Source: Salinicoccus sediminis
GTDB taxonomy: Bacteria > Bacillota > Bacilli > Staphylococcales > Salinicoccaceae
Reading direction: 5' to 3'
Assembly (NCBI RefSeq): GCF_000986795.1
Contig: NZ_LAYZ01000024.1
Span: forward strand, 1-64,000
DNA: 64,000 nt
In this document: positions 32,634 through 42,109 of the stretch, piece after piece
How the letters are laid out: every line of letters begins with the position of its first letter
How positions within the stretch are numbered: position 1 is the stretch's first letter
Position numbers and translations under genes: made by a program
The notes under the pieces: model-generated
Told to the model about the DNA's origin: nothing
The model's input: the letters and a program-made list of their open reading frames with translations, nothing else
Databases searched by the model: none

Positions 32634-33954
32634 GGGTTACCGGTTCCTCCTTGTCGTCTGGCAGAATTGCATTCAGTATGATGCCTGCGAGTGCTGCGAG
32701 CGCCATCCCTTCTAGGTTGAAGGGGATGTCACCAATCGTGAAATCGAGATGCGCTTTTCCTATACCGATGACCAGTATGAGGGATACGATGCTGAGATTG
32801 CGTTTGGAATCAAGGTCGATCTGTGCATCGATCAGCATCCTGAGCCCGCTTGCTGCGATGATGCCGAACAGCAGTATGGAAACGCCGCCCATCACCGGTG
32901 ACGGTATGCTCTGTACAACAGCGGTGAACTTGCCGACAAAGCCGAGTACGATGGCAAGGACGGCAGCCCCGCCGATGACCCACACACTGAATATCCTTGT
33001 GATTGCCAGCACCCCGATGTTTTCCCCGTAAGTCGTTGTCGGCGGTCCGCCGATTATGCCTGCGAACATCGTCGCGACGCCGTCGCCGATCAGCGAGCGG
33101 TGCAGCCCCGGCTTCTTGAAGAAATTCCTGCCGACAACTTTGTTGATGACTACCTGGTGGCCGATATGCTCACTGACCGTTACAAAGACGATCGGCAGCA
33201 TGACGGCGAGAAGTCCCGGATTGACTGTGGGCTCATATGAAACGAACGGCATGTATACATCGGGCAGATGGAACCAGCCGGTTTCCATGATCTGCGTGAA
33301 ATCCACTATGCCCACGGACACTGCTGTAATGTATCCGCCGATGATTCCGATCAGTATCGGTATCAGCCCGAGGACACCGCGCAGGAAGACGCTCGCGAGT
33401 ATCGTGATTGTGAGCGTGATGAAGGCGACGAATATATAGGTCATGCTGTAGCCTTCCTGATTGCCGGAATCCGTATACATCGCCATATCCACAGCCACCG
33501 GCGCAAGGCCGAGGCCGATGACCATGATGACCGGGCCGACCACTACCGGCGGCAGCAGGTGCATCAGCCATCTGACACCGAATATTTTGATCACAAGGCC
33601 GATGACGACATACAGCACCCCGCTCGCAAACAGTGCTGTGAGCACTTCACCGAGGCTGTTCGCCCCGAGCGCGATCGTGATCGGCAGTATGAATGCAAAG
33701 CTCGAGCCGAGGTAGGCCGGGATCTGTCCTTTCGTGATCATTATGTAGAGCAGCGTGCCGACCCCGCTCGCAATGAGTGCAGCTGAGACAGGCAGTCCGG
33801 TCAGAAACGGCACGAGCACCGTCGCGCCGAACATGGCGAACAGATGCTGTGAGCTCAGGAGCAGCCACTGGCTCGGTTTGGGGCGCTCTCCTACATCCAG
33901 TACGGGCTCCGTTGTCCTTTCGTACATCTCTTCATTCTCCACTTTCTCTTCCAT
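32626..33954 (-). CDS. pyrP: Uracil permease (NCS2/UraA family)
   Basis: Membrane uracil:proton symporter. Many hydrophobic segments (about 12-14) are consistent with the 7+7 NCS2 fold. Position 2 in the pyr operon and the family features GTLLYIMITKGQIPAYLGSS and FGGxxx-like PPTTTYGENIGV support uracil rather than xanthine transport. 442 residues. GGGGGG lies 8 nt before the ATG. Only 15 nt separate it from pyrR, too few for the second attenuator found here in Bacillus subtilis. Confidence 0.94.
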   Translation of the reverse strand: MEEKVENEEMYERTTEPVLDVGERPKPSQWLLLSSQHLFAMFGATVLVPFLTGLPVSAALIASGVGTLLYIMITKGQIPAYLGSSFAFILPITIALGANSLGEVLTALFASGVLYVVIGLVIKIFGVRWLMHLLPPVVVGPVIMVIGLGLAPVAVDMAMYTDSGNQEGYSMTYIFVAFITLTITILASVFLRGVLGLIPILIGIIGGYITAVSVGIVDFTQIMETGWFHLPDVYMPFVSYEPTVNPGLLAVMLPIVFVTVSEHIGHQVVINKVVGRNFFKKPGLHRSLIGDGVATMFAGIIGGPPTTTYGENIGVLAITRIFSVWVIGGAAVLAIVLGFVGKFTAVVQSIPSPVMGGVSILLFGIIAASGLRMLIDAQIDLDSKRNLSIVSLILVIGIGKAHLDFTIGDIPFNLEGMALAALAGIILNAILPDDKEEPVTHG

Positions 33955-33969
33955 TCAGGATTCCCCCCG

Positions 33970-34497
33970 TTATTCGCTGATGACCACTTCGTTCACATCA
34001 TCGTATTCTTCCAGATTGACGCTGATCTTTTCATCTCGTGCCGTCGGGATGTTCTTGCCGGCATAATCCGCCCGGATCGGCAGTTCCCTGTGGCCGCGGT
34101 CGATCAGGACTGCAAGGGATATTTTCGATGGCCGCACCCGGCTCAGTATCGCATCCATGGCCGCCCGGATGGTGCGGCCGGTATAGAGTACATCATCGAC
34201 GATGATGACATGCCTGCCGTCAAGTGGAACATCGATGTCTATCGCATCCTCCAGTGCATCGGTATCAGGCTCCTTGTCATCCCGGTAGGCTGTAATGTCC
34301 AGTGTACCTGTCGGAATCGTGACGCCGTCTATCTCCTCGACTTTCTTCTGAAGACGGTCGGCCAGGAACTCCCCTCTCGTTTTGACTCCGAGGAATACGA
34401 GGCCTTCCGTCCCTTTATTCCGCTCCAGTATTTCATGGGATATGCGCGTCAGTGATCTTGTGATCTGTGCTTCATCCAGAATCGTCCTCTTTTTCAT
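33970..34497 (-). CDS. pyrR: Pyr operon attenuation regulator/uracil phosphoribosyltransferase PyrR
   Basis: RNA-binding protein that, with UMP bound, holds the leader in the terminating fold; it also has weak UPRTase activity. The PRPP motif is [17 protein letters not shown] near residue 98. 175 residues. First gene of the operon. The matching RNA target (PyrR box) is seen in its own leader at 34628-34641. Confidence 0.97.
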   Translation of the reverse strand: MKKRTILDEAQITRSLTRISHEILERNKGTEGLVFLGVKTRGEFLADRLQKKVEEIDGVTIPTGTLDITAYRDDKEPDTDALEDAIDIDVPLDGRHVIIVDDVLYTGRTIRAAMDAILSRVRPSKISLAVLIDRGHRELPIRADYAGKNIPTARDEKISVNLEEYDDVNEVVISE

Positions 34498-34526
34498 TTT
34501 CCCTGTCTCCTATCCGAATTTTTGTA

Positions 34527-34671
34527 TAAAAAAATACTCATGTCCAAAGACATGAGTATACACGTATCCCAAAAAACCTGCAGTCCGGCCCGCGGACCGG
34601 CTGCATCCGTCCATATCATGCCTTTGGAGCCTCACGGGACTCCGTTTAAAGACATTTCCTATTTACTTTTC
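34527..34671 (-). promoter_or_regulatory. PyrR-dependent attenuator leader of the pyr operon
   Basis: Reads in transcript order. The anti-antiterminator stem GTCTTT...AAAGGC with inner GGAG/CTCC displays AGTCCCGTGAGGCT (34628-34641), a full match to the PyrR box ARUCCNGNGAGGYU. Antiterminator 5' arm CCAAAGGCATGA (34616-34627) can pair with 34544-34555. The terminator is stem TACTCATGTC/GACATGAGTA (34535-34558) with a T run at 34527-34534. When UMP-PyrR holds the first stem, the 5' arm is occupied and the terminator forms. A further GC-rich hairpin with its own T run (34571-34605) lies in the antiterminator loop. Confidence 0.93.
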
Positions 34672-34677
34672 TATAAC

Positions 34678-34706
34678 AGTCTATGCCTAATGAATTCCAA
34701 AGTCAA
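34678..34706 (-). promoter_or_regulatory. Promoter of the pyr operon
   Basis: Minus-strand TTGACT (34701-34706), 17-nt spacer, TAGACT (34678-34683). The predicted start near 34671 places the PyrR-binding loop about 30 nt into the transcript. The -35 lies next to the rluD stop. Confidence 0.8.
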
Positions 34707-34713
34707 GGATTTA

Positions 34714-35619
34714 TCAGGATTTGTGTTCAAGTTCTGAAATGATATCCTCGAATTCATCCGGCAGCGGCGACGTGAATTCCATGTACTCATCCCTCGCCGG
34801 ATGGATGAATCCGATGGTGCCCGCATGGAGCATCTGCCCGTCTGTATCGAGCGTTTTCCGCTGTCCGTACTTCGGATCCCCGGCGAGGGGGTAGCCGATA
34901 TATTTCATATGGACGCGGATCTGATGGGTGCGGCCGGTCTCGAGTATGCATTCCACCAGAGTGAACTCATCGAAGCGTTCAATCACATTGAAATGCGTCA
35001 CAGCTTCCTTGCCATCATCCACTACAGCCATTGCCTGGCGCTCTTTCGGGTTCCTGCCGATCGGCGCCTCGATTGTTCCCTTGTCATGGGGGATCACGCC
35101 GTGGACCAGTGCAGTATATCTGCGCGTCACGGACTTATCCACAAGCTGATCGACAAGCGCCCGGTGCGTCACATCGTCTTTGGCCACCATGAGCAGCCCG
35201 CTCGTATCCTTGTCGATCCTGTGCACGATACCGGGCCTCAATTCACCGTTGATGCCGGACAGGTTATCCAGCTGGTGCATCAAACCGTTGACGAGCGTAC
35301 CGGAAGTGTGGCCGGCGGCGGGGTGCACCACCATGCCGCGCGGCTTGTACACAACGGCCACATGATCGTCTTCATAGACGATATCAAGATCGAGGTCTTC
35401 AGGGACGATGTCGCTTTCGACAAGCTCACGCTCATCCACTTTCACCAGATCATCCGCCTTCACTCTGTAATTCGGTTTCACAGTGTTCCCGTTAACCAGT
35501 ACTATGCCATCTTTGATACGCCCCTGCATGTCACTGCGGGATGTATCCGGCACGATTTCTGCAAGGAAACGGTCTATCCTGAGACCGTCCTCTGCCTGTG
35601 TCACTTTAATTTCCTGCAT
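34714..35619 (-). CDS. rluD: 23S rRNA pseudouridine synthase RluD family
   Basis: Isomerises uridines in 23S rRNA (helix 69 in the type enzyme). An S4 RNA-binding domain (about 10-75) is followed by the RluA-type catalytic domain with HRIDKDTSGLLMVAK (catalytic Asp about residue 138). About 301 residues. The start is the ATG overlapping the lspA 3' end, with AAGGTG 8 nt upstream; a longer frame inside lspA lacks a site. The B. subtilis equivalent is ylyB. Exact target positions are inferred from the family. Confidence 0.93.
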   Translation of the reverse strand: MQEIKVTQAEDGLRIDRFLAEIVPDTSRSDMQGRIKDGIVLVNGNTVKPNYRVKADDLVKVDERELVESDIVPEDLDLDIVYEDDHVAVVYKPRGMVVHPAAGHTSGTLVNGLMHQLDNLSGINGELRPGIVHRIDKDTSGLLMVAKDDVTHRALVDQLVDKSVTRRYTALVHGVIPHDKGTIEAPIGRNPKERQAMAVVDDGKEAVTHFNVIERFDEFTLVECILETGRTHQIRVHMKYIGYPLAGDPKYGQRKTLDTDGQMLHAGTIGFIHPARDEYMEFTSPLPDEFEDIISELEHKS

Positions 35620-36091
35620 CTTTTTCACCTTTTCCCATAAAGAAGAATTCAACGATCATCAGCACGACACCGACAGTCAGTGCGCTGTCGGCAACATTGA
35701 AGATCGGAAAGTCGTAGAAGATCAGGAGTACATCAACGAAATCCACTACTTCCTGGAACAGAATGCGGTCGATGAAATTGCCAAGTGAACCGGCAACGAG
35801 CATCACGATTGCAGTCTGCAGCAGTAAATTATCCTTTGCTTCTTTGATGTAAACATAGACCAGAATGGCGAGTACGACCACCGTGATGATATAGAAGAAG
35901 ATCATCTGCCCCTGGAGCATGCCCCAGGCGGCGCCGCTGTTGCGGTGGGAAGTGATCGCAAGATATTTGCCGAGGACCGGGATGGATTCCCCTTCCTCCA
36001 TCCGGGTGACAACCAGGAATTTGGTCAGCTGATCCAGCCCGATCAGAAATGCGGCAAGGAGGGCCATCGGTGTGATTCTGTAGCTTTTCAT
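35606..36091 (-). CDS. lspA: Lipoprotein signal peptidase (signal peptidase II)
   Basis: Aspartic membrane protease that cleaves prolipoprotein signal peptides after lipid attachment. Four transmembrane segments. The catalytic aspartates lie in GNFIDRI and FNVADSALTVG; the substrate-contacting HRNSGAAWGM is also present. 161 residues. 9 nt after ileS and overlapping rluD; ileS-lspA-rluD share the T-box-controlled transcript. Confidence 0.96.
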   Translation of the reverse strand: MKSYRITPMALLAAFLIGLDQLTKFLVVTRMEEGESIPVLGKYLAITSHRNSGAAWGMLQGQMIFFYIITVVVLAILVYVYIKEAKDNLLLQTAIVMLVAGSLGNFIDRILFQEVVDFVDVLLIFYDFPIFNVADSALTVGVVLMIVEFFFMGKGEKDAGN

Positions 36092-36100
36092 GAGCCCCTC

Positions 36101-38839
36101 CTACAATGCCTCGACAACACTGCGGCATCTCGGACAGATATCATCGTCGCCTTCATTGATTGACTCTGCCGTGGAATAGTTCCAGCAGCGCTCGCAGCGG
36201 GTACCTTCCGCATGCTCCACTTTGACGGTGACATTGTCATATTCAATGCCGTCGGGAAGCGCGTCCGCGACTTCGACCTGGGATACGATGAACAGCTGCT
36301 CGAGACTGCCGTTGATATCAGCAAAGTCGAGCCCTTCAGGACGTGTCACATACACTTTTGCCTCGAGCGATTTACCGATCACCTTTTCATTCCTTGCCAC
36401 TTCAAGGGCTTTGAATACGTCATCGCGCACAGCCATGAAATGCTTCCACTTCTGAACGAGTTTTCCGTCCACTTCCGCTTCTTCCGGCAGATACTCCAGA
36501 TGCACACTTTCCTTTTCCACATGCGGTGTGTGCCGGTGGATCTCTTCTGCCGTATGCACGAGGACCGGTGCGAGGAGCCTGTTGAGCTCCGTCACGATCT
36601 TATACAGGACCGTCTGCATGCTGCGCCTGATGTGCGCATCCTCCTGTTCGATGTAGAGGATGTCCTTGCCGTAGTCCAGATAGAAGTTGGACAGGTCGAC
36701 ATTGATGTAATTCTGGAGTGCCTGGTACATGGATACATAGTCGTACCTTTCATAGCAGTCGCGCATCAGGTTGATCATTTCATTGAAGCGCTGGTACATG
36801 AACTGGTCGACTTCCATCATGTCATCATACTGGATCGCATCTTCCGCCGGGTTGAAATCCGCCACGTTCCCGAGCAGGAACCTGAATGTGTTCCTGACCT
36901 TGCGGTACACTTCGGAAACCTGCTTGAGGATGTCGTCTGAAATTCTCACATCCTCCTCGAAGTCGGATGACATTACCCACAGGCGGATGATGTCCGCTCC
37001 CATCTGCTTCATCACTTTCTCGGGCAGTATCACGTTCCCGACGGATTTGGACATCTTCCTGCCCTGTCCGTCCATGACGAATCCATGGCTCAGAAGTTCC
37101 TTGTAAGGGGCGATTCCCCTTGTCGCCACGCTCGTGATGATCGAGGAGTTGAACCATCCGCGGTATTGGTCGGAACCTTCAAAATAAAGGTCCGCCGGAT
37201 ATGTCAGATTGTCGCGGGTTGCGAGCACCCCGCGGTGGGTGGAGCCGGAATCGAACCATACATCCATGATATCCGTCTCTTTTGTGAATCCGCCATCCGG
37301 TGAGCCCTGGTGTGTGAACCCTTCCGGCAGCAGCTCTTTCGCGTCCCATTCGAACCAGATGTTCGAACCGTGCTCTTCGAACAGGGCGGCAACATGTTCG
37401 ATGACTCCGGTATCGACGATCTCCTCTCCATTTTCTGCATAGAAGAATGGCAGCGGCACGCCCCATACACGCTGGCGGGAGATCACCCAGTCACCACGGT
37501 TTTTGATCATGTTCGACATGCGCCTGCGGTTCCACTCCACCTGGAACTTCGTATCATCAAGGGCATCGATGATATCCTGGCGTACATTTTTGATTGAAGC
37601 GAACCACTGCGGTGTCGCACGGAAGATGACAGGTGTCTTCGATCTCCAGTCGTGTGGATAGGAGTGCGTGATGAAGTTCATTTTCACAAGTGCGCCGGCT
37701 GCTTCAAGATCTTCTGTGATCACTTTGTTGGCCTTGTCGTAGAAAAGCCCTTCATATTTGCCCGCTTCGTGCGTGAACACACCTTTGTCATCTACCGGGC
37801 TTAATACACCCAGTTCATATTTCTGGCCGATGATGAAGTCATCATCACCGTGTCCCGGAGCCGTATGGACACAGCCTGTTCCGCCGTCGAGTGTGACATG
37901 GTCACCGAGGACCACAAGGCTAGACCTGTCGAAAAGCGGATGCTTTGCCGTCATATACTCAAGTTCTGAACCTTTGAACTCCCTGGTGCGCGCAACTTTG
38001 TCCTTGTCGAGATCCGCATCCTCGCAGTAGGCGTCAAGGAGGCCTTCCGCTACGATATATTCTGCCCCTTCATAGTTGAACTGTACATAGTTCAGTTCGG
38101 GATGGACTGCAATACCCAGGTTTGAAGGGATTGTCCACGGCGTCGTTGTCCAGATGACGATTTTGACTCCCGGATCCACCACGCCTTTGCCGTCTTCCAC
38201 ATCGAAGGCGACGTAGATGGATGGTGAACGTTTGTCCTTATATTCAAGTTCAGCTTCAGCGAGTGAGGATTCGCTTACAGGAGACCAGTAGATCGGTTTT
38301 TTCCCTTTGTAGATCAGGCCTTTTCCGACCATATCCTTCAACACCCGGACCTGGGCAGCTTCGAATTCCGGCTTGTATGTCAGATAGGGATTGTCCCACT
38401 CACCGTCGATCCCCATGCGCTTGAATCCTTCGCGTTGCTGATCGATCTGCGTATTCGCAAATTCGATGCATTTGTTCCTGAATTCCTCGATGGACATGCT
38501 TTTGCGGTCCACGCCTTTGTTTGTCAGCGCCTGCTCTATCGGCAGGCCGTGAGTGTCCCAGCCGGGAACATACGGGGCATAGAAACCGCGCATCTGCTTA
38601 TTCCTGATGATGATGTCCTTGATGATCTTGTTCAGGGCATGCCCCATGTGTAGCGAACCGTTCGCATACGGCGGGCCGTCATGAAGCACATACGGCGTGT
38701 TGCCCTCATTCTGTTTCAGCTTCTTTTCATACAGGTTGGCATCAGCCCACTCTTTTTGCATCTGCGGTTCTTTATTGACGAGGCCGCCGCGCATCTTGAA
38801 TTTCGTCTTTGGCATCAGCAGTGTGTCTTTGTAGTCCAT
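36101..38839 (-). CDS. ileS: Isoleucyl-tRNA synthetase
   Basis: Charges tRNA-Ile. Class I motifs are HMGH at residues 64-67 and KMSKS near 593. The CP1 editing domain lies between. The C-terminal zinc finger has CERCW and CPRC (about 882-905), typical of bacterial-type, mupirocin-sensitive IleRS. 912 residues. AAAAGGAG lies 8 nt before the ATG. Preceded by an isoleucine T-box, so synthesis rises when uncharged tRNA-Ile accumulates. Confidence 0.97.
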   Translation of the reverse strand: MDYKDTLLMPKTKFKMRGGLVNKEPQMQKEWADANLYEKKLKQNEGNTPYVLHDGPPYANGSLHMGHALNKIIKDIIIRNKQMRGFYAPYVPGWDTHGLPIEQALTNKGVDRKSMSIEEFRNKCIEFANTQIDQQREGFKRMGIDGEWDNPYLTYKPEFEAAQVRVLKDMVGKGLIYKGKKPIYWSPVSESSLAEAELEYKDKRSPSIYVAFDVEDGKGVVDPGVKIVIWTTTPWTIPSNLGIAVHPELNYVQFNYEGAEYIVAEGLLDAYCEDADLDKDKVARTREFKGSELEYMTAKHPLFDRSSLVVLGDHVTLDGGTGCVHTAPGHGDDDFIIGQKYELGVLSPVDDKGVFTHEAGKYEGLFYDKANKVITEDLEAAGALVKMNFITHSYPHDWRSKTPVIFRATPQWFASIKNVRQDIIDALDDTKFQVEWNRRRMSNMIKNRGDWVISRQRVWGVPLPFFYAENGEEIVDTGVIEHVAALFEEHGSNIWFEWDAKELLPEGFTHQGSPDGGFTKETDIMDVWFDSGSTHRGVLATRDNLTYPADLYFEGSDQYRGWFNSSIITSVATRGIAPYKELLSHGFVMDGQGRKMSKSVGNVILPEKVMKQMGADIIRLWVMSSDFEEDVRISDDILKQVSEVYRKVRNTFRFLLGNVADFNPAEDAIQYDDMMEVDQFMYQRFNEMINLMRDCYERYDYVSMYQALQNYINVDLSNFYLDYGKDILYIEQEDAHIRRSMQTVLYKIVTELNRLLAPVLVHTAEEIHRHTPHVEKESVHLEYLPEEAEVDGKLVQKWKHFMAVRDDVFKALEVARNEKVIGKSLEAKVYVTRPEGLDFADINGSLEQLFIVSQVEVADALPDGIEYDNVTVKVEHAEGTRCERCWNYSTAESINEGDDDICPRCRSVVEAL

Positions 38840-38865
38840 TTTCCTAACTCCTTTTCAAGTGTATT

Positions 38866-39067
38866 GTCATTAGAAAGGACTCATGCCGTGTTTCAACAGG
38901 GGCGAATGAATATCCGCGGTACCACCCTCATTGACCCACGACATGAGTCCACTTGTCCAGTATATTGAAATACATCATTAGTGATATCAGCACCGTCACC
39001 CTAAGCCGGAGCTCCCACCATCCTCCGGTCGCTGGTATCACTCAATGACGCCTGCATGTCTAACAAT
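38866..39067 (-). promoter_or_regulatory. T-box riboswitch controlling ileS (isoleucine)
   Basis: The T-box AATGAGGGTGGTACCGCG (38915-38932) matches the consensus except at one position. Stem I is bounded by AGTGATA and TATCACT, with the expected purine-rich loops; an ATC that could serve as the specifier lies in GATATCAC on its 3' side. The terminator stem pairs GGACTCATGTCGTG (38937-38950) with CACGGCATGAGTCC (38877-38890), followed by a short T-rich tail. Ile specificity follows from the downstream gene and the ATC. Confidence 0.92.
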
Positions 39068-39073
39068 ACTATT

Positions 39074-39102
39074 ATTATGCTAAATATTTGACAATCCGTC
39101 AA
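39074..39102 (-). promoter_or_regulatory. Promoter of the ileS T-box transcript
   Basis: Minus-strand TTGACG (39097-39102), 17-nt spacer, CATAAT (39074-39079), immediately after the divIVA stop. The predicted start is about 39067, directly in front of stem I. Confidence 0.8.
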
Positions 39103-39106
39103 TATG

Positions 39107-39625
39107 TCATTCGCCGGATTCCGGCTTCCTGTCCTCCATGTCGTCCAGCCGGTGTGCCTGATTCTGCTCGAAATCGAGGAGGTAGTCCCAATCCTCCGAT
39201 TTAAGAAGATCGAGCTGTGCTTCGACGAGCATTTTGAATCTCGCCCTGAAAACTTTGGACTGCCGTTTCATATCCTCTGTCTGTGACGCTATGTGACGGG
39301 CGCGTGCCATCGCATCCTCAATGATGCGTTCGCGTTCGGCCGAAGCCCCTGAAACTATCTCTTCAGCACGGTCACTGGCAATGCGTTTAGTCTCATCCCC
39401 TGCACGCTGGGCAGTAAGGATCGCCTCGTTGATGCTCGTTTCGACGCTTCTGAAACTGTTCAGGTTCTCCTCACGGTCATCAAGCAGACCTTCAAGCTGT
39501 CTGATCTTCTGATCCCGGGATTCAATTTCATCCTGCAGCCTTTTCAGATGGTCGCGCACCTCTTTTTCATCCAATCCGCGGTATACTGTTGCGAACTTCC
39601 TGTTCACCGCTTCCTCTCTGTCCAT
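39107..39625 (-). CDS. divIVA: DivIVA-family cell division/polar scaffold protein
   Basis: Coiled-coil protein that binds negatively curved membrane at septa and poles. The N-terminal lipid-binding domain is recognisable (NRKFATVYRGLDEKEVRDHL, compare FxxxxRGYDExEVxxFL). Long coiled coils span about residues 25-65 and 85-150. About 172 residues from the ATG that has GAGGTG 6 nt upstream; a GTG three codons earlier overlaps that site. The membrane-inserting Phe17 of B. subtilis DivIVA appears to be Tyr here. Last gene of the ylm cluster. Confidence 0.92.
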   Translation of the reverse strand: MDREEAVNRKFATVYRGLDEKEVRDHLKRLQDEIESRDQKIRQLEGLLDDREENLNSFRSVETSINEAILTAQRAGDETKRIASDRAEEIVSGASAERERIIEDAMARARHIASQTEDMKRQSKVFRARFKMLVEAQLDLLKSEDWDYLLDFEQNQAHRLDDMEDRKPESGE

Positions 39626-39646
39626 ATCCTTCACCTCAACTTGTGT

Positions 39647-40429
39647 TTACCCGTCTCTGTACAGTCTAACCAGAATGCGGTACTTCCCTTTCCTGGTTTC
39701 TGCAATCAGGGAATCGATGACAAAACGGCCGAAGTGCCTCACCGATACGATATCGCCGGTTTCCATTATAAACGATGGTTCGGTAACAATCGAATGATTC
39801 ACCTTCACTTTGCCTTTCTCCACGCGGCTTTTGGATTTGGCCCTGCCCTCTTTGATGACCTCGGAAATGACAGTATCCAGTCTGAATGATGAGGACAGTA
39901 TGACATGGCTCTTTCCGTCATCCACAGCATCCATGAATGATTCATGGGGGATTTCGGTGAGGGTCACCGGCGCATTCTTTATCCTGCCGAGCGTCTCCCT
40001 GAACATCGGCGCATAGGGTTCCGCGATTGCGAGCTGGATCCTGTCCCCTGTTATGATATCACCAATCAGGGAGCGATCGAGTCCGACGTTCATGACAGCG
40101 CCGAGAACATTGCGGTGGGTCAGCGTGACGAATTTTTCGGGATAGCCGATTTCAAATACCAGCACTTCGAAGTCATCCTTCGCCGCTTCAAGCAATTCGG
40201 GGATTATCATCGCCCGCTCCCGTTCCCGCTCTCCTGTGCCCCCGCCGTAGAATTCGACTCTCAGATCCGGGTATGAACCGGCGATGCTGCGTACGATCTT
40301 CCGCTCCCGCGGGTCAAGGAAATCCAGCAGGACCGGGTAGTAATCCCTGGATGCTATTTCAAACTTACCGTTCAGCATCGTAATCTTATCATGTTCTTCT
40401 TTCCTGAAATGCTGATAGATCTCTTTCAT
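39647..40429 (-). CDS. ylmH: S4-domain RNA-binding protein YlmH (RqcP-like)
   Basis: Conserved next to sepF/ylmG/divIVA in Gram-positives. The N-terminal half is YlmH-specific (FLDPRERKI). The C-terminal S4 domain (about 180-245) contains GRAKSKSRVEKGKVKVN and GDIVSVRHFGRF. YlmH has been reported to act at the 50S subunit in the RqcH alanine-tailing pathway; RqcH is encoded at 11763. About 260 residues. The start is one of two adjacent ATGs; the second has the better spacing (7 nt) from GGAGG. Confidence 0.9.
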   Translation of the reverse strand: MKEIYQHFRKEEHDKITMLNGKFEIASRDYYPVLLDFLDPRERKIVRSIAGSYPDLRVEFYGGGTGERERERAMIIPELLEAAKDDFEVLVFEIGYPEKFVTLTHRNVLGAVMNVGLDRSLIGDIITGDRIQLAIAEPYAPMFRETLGRIKNAPVTLTEIPHESFMDAVDDGKSHVILSSSFRLDTVISEVIKEGRAKSKSRVEKGKVKVNHSIVTEPSFIMETGDIVSVRHFGRFVIDSLIAETRKGKYRILVRLYRDG

Positions 40430-40473
40430 CATTCATCCTCCGCCATCTTACTGTGATACTCGTGCTGCATATA

Positions 40474-40526
40474 AAAATTGGGCGCTCCGGGATACACATT
40501 CATGACATATCCGTCCCGGGCGCCCA
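40474..40526 (-). terminator. Terminator-like hairpin between ylmG and ylmH
   Basis: A GC-rich stem of about 12 bp with a small bulge (TGGGCGCCCGGGA pairing TCCCGGAGCGCCCA) and a 21-nt loop, followed by ATTTTTATA on the minus strand. It lies inside the sepF-ylmG-ylmH-divIVA series, so it may partly separate ylmH-divIVA from upstream transcription. Confidence 0.65.
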
Positions 40527-40541
40527 TATCTCATATTCGGT

Positions 40542-40847
40542 TCAGACCAGTGCCGTTATGATCGCCTGGAAAATGGAGTTCAGGCCGCTTTGGAATAATC
40601 TCAGCCCGATAAGCAGGATGATTGGGGAAAGGTCGAGCATCCCGCCGAGAGGCGGAATCAGATTCCTGACCGGTTCCAGTATCGGCTCATAGATTTTTCC
40701 GAGTATCCGGCCGAACGAGGATTCACGCAGCGCCGGCAGCCACGAACTCAGAATGTATATGATCAGGCCCCATGTGAAGATGGGGAATATTGTATTGATG
40801 AAGTTCCTTATAAACAAAAGTATTTCAATGATTAATTGATTATCCAA
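40542..40847 (-). CDS. ylmG: YggT-family membrane protein YlmG
   Basis: Small integral membrane protein with two hydrophobic segments. The YggT motif is visible (LGKIYEPILEPVRNLIPPLGG). Linked to division and nucleoid distribution in other bacteria and plastids. The start is TTG, directly after GGAGAG that follows the sepF stop, giving about 101 residues; a longer frame into sepF has no site and would add a hydrophilic Arg-rich end. Confidence 0.88.
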   Translation of the reverse strand: MDNQLIIEILLFIRNFINTIFPIFTWGLIIYILSSWLPALRESSFGRILGKIYEPILEPVRNLIPPLGGMLDLSPIILLIGLRLFQSGLNSIFQAIITALV

Positions 40848-40858
40848 AATAACTCTCC

Positions 40859-41458
40859 TTAAATTTCTTCTGAGTGGTCTTTCTGTCCACTGATTTCCCC
40901 TTCTACGCCTACACTGTTGGGAGTGCACAGGAAGATGTCGCTTCCGACTTTCTGAATGTCGCCGTCAAGCGCATATACCGTCCCGCTCAGAAAATCGACA
41001 ATGCGCTTCTTCGGACCATGATCCACTTTGGACAGATTAACCAGTGCTGCACGTTCAGCCTTCAGCTCATCGGCAATATCCTGTGTTTCTGAAAAAACCC
41101 TTGGTTCGAAAAGACAAACTTTCGTATTGCTCGTTTCTGCCGTCATCAGTTTCGTCTCCTTCTCGTTCCTGAGTGTGCTCTTGTCTTTCTCCTGGCGCTT
41201 TGCCGCTGATTTTCTTCTTTCGGGACCCCGGATGCCTTCAGCCATCTTCTTTTCCTTGGCATCCTGGCCCTTCGCCTGCTTCTTATCCCCGTCTTTTTCG
41301 CTTTCCACCGGAGCAGGGCGCTTTTTGGCTGATTGCTCAAAGCTGGTCACCTTGGAATTTAGCCGGGGTTTCTTTTTCTCCGGCTCCTGAGTTTCTGCCG
41401 GGGCGTCTTCTTCGTATTCCACTACGAACATATCTTTGAAAAATTTTTTGATGGCCAT
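40859..41458 (-). CDS. sepF: Cell division protein SepF
   Basis: FtsZ-binding protein that tethers Z-rings to the membrane. The N-terminal amphipathic helix is [12 protein letters not shown] long Lys/Glu-rich linker covers about residues 18-105. The SepF core follows (about 110-199: [46 protein letters not shown]). About 199 residues. The start is the ATG 6 nt after AGGTG; an ATG three codons earlier overlaps the ylmE stop and the ribosome site. Confidence 0.95.
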   Translation of the reverse strand: MAIKKFFKDMFVVEYEEDAPAETQEPEKKKPRLNSKVTSFEQSAKKRPAPVESEKDGDKKQAKGQDAKEKKMAEGIRGPERRKSAAKRQEKDKSTLRNEKETKLMTAETSNTKVCLFEPRVFSETQDIADELKAERAALVNLSKVDHGPKKRIVDFLSGTVYALDGDIQKVGSDIFLCTPNSVGVEGEISGQKDHSEEI

Positions 41459-41463
41459 GGCAT

Positions 41464-42105
41464 TCACCTGCTTCCCATAATTTTGCTGCCGATCCGGACG
41501 AAGGTCGCACCATGCCGGAGTGCAATGTCATAGTCATTGCTCATCCCCATGCTGAGCTCACTGATCTGAATATTGCCGCCGTTTTCCGCAGAAAGCTTCC
41601 CTTTCAGCTCCGAAAGCCTCTTGAAAACATCATCTATCAGCAGTCTGTCTTCAGTATTCGGTGCCATGGTCATCAGACCGATGACTTCGATTTTTCCGCA
41701 GTCTCTGAGAACATCGAGGAATTCCGGGACATCCTCCGGAGCGAGCCCGTGTTTTGAATCTTCGCCGGAGACATTGACTTGTATAAAACATTTTACAGTA
41801 TGATCGCTGTATTGTTCAATTTTTTTTGCGACGGACTCACGGTCAAGCGAATGCAGGTAATAAAGATCGTCTGCAATCAGTTTCACTTTGCGCGACTGCA
41901 GGGTGCCTATGAAGTGCACAGTTGCATCCCCAGGCAGTGCCTCCCTCTTCTCGCGGAAGCCTTCCGGGCGGTTTTCGCCGAAATCCCGGATACCTGCATC
42001 ATAAGCTTCCAGAGTCTCTTCGACAGTATGGTATTTCGTCACGGCAATGATTGTCGCATCATCACCCGTTTCCTCTTTGATACGTGTGTAATTCTCTCTG
42101 ATCAT
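41464..42105 (-). CDS. ylmE: YggS-family pyridoxal phosphate homeostasis protein YlmE
   Basis: PLP-binding single-domain alanine-racemase-like protein that balances vitamin B6 and amino/keto-acid pools. The Schiff-base lysine is in [21 protein letters not shown] and [10 protein letters not shown] form the phosphate-binding end (family: GxR near the C-terminus). 213 residues, slightly short for the family. GGAGG lies 9 nt before the ATG. Confidence 0.93.
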   Translation of the reverse strand: MIRENYTRIKEETGDDATIIAVTKYHTVEETLEAYDAGIRDFGENRPEGFREKREALPGDATVHFIGTLQSRKVKLIADDLYYLHSLDRESVAKKIEQYSDHTVKCFIQVNVSGEDSKHGLAPEDVPEFLDVLRDCGKIEVIGLMTMAPNTEDRLLIDDVFKRLSELKGKLSAENGGNIQISELSMGMSNDYDIALRHGATFVRIGSKIMGSR

Positions 42106-42109
42106 TTAT

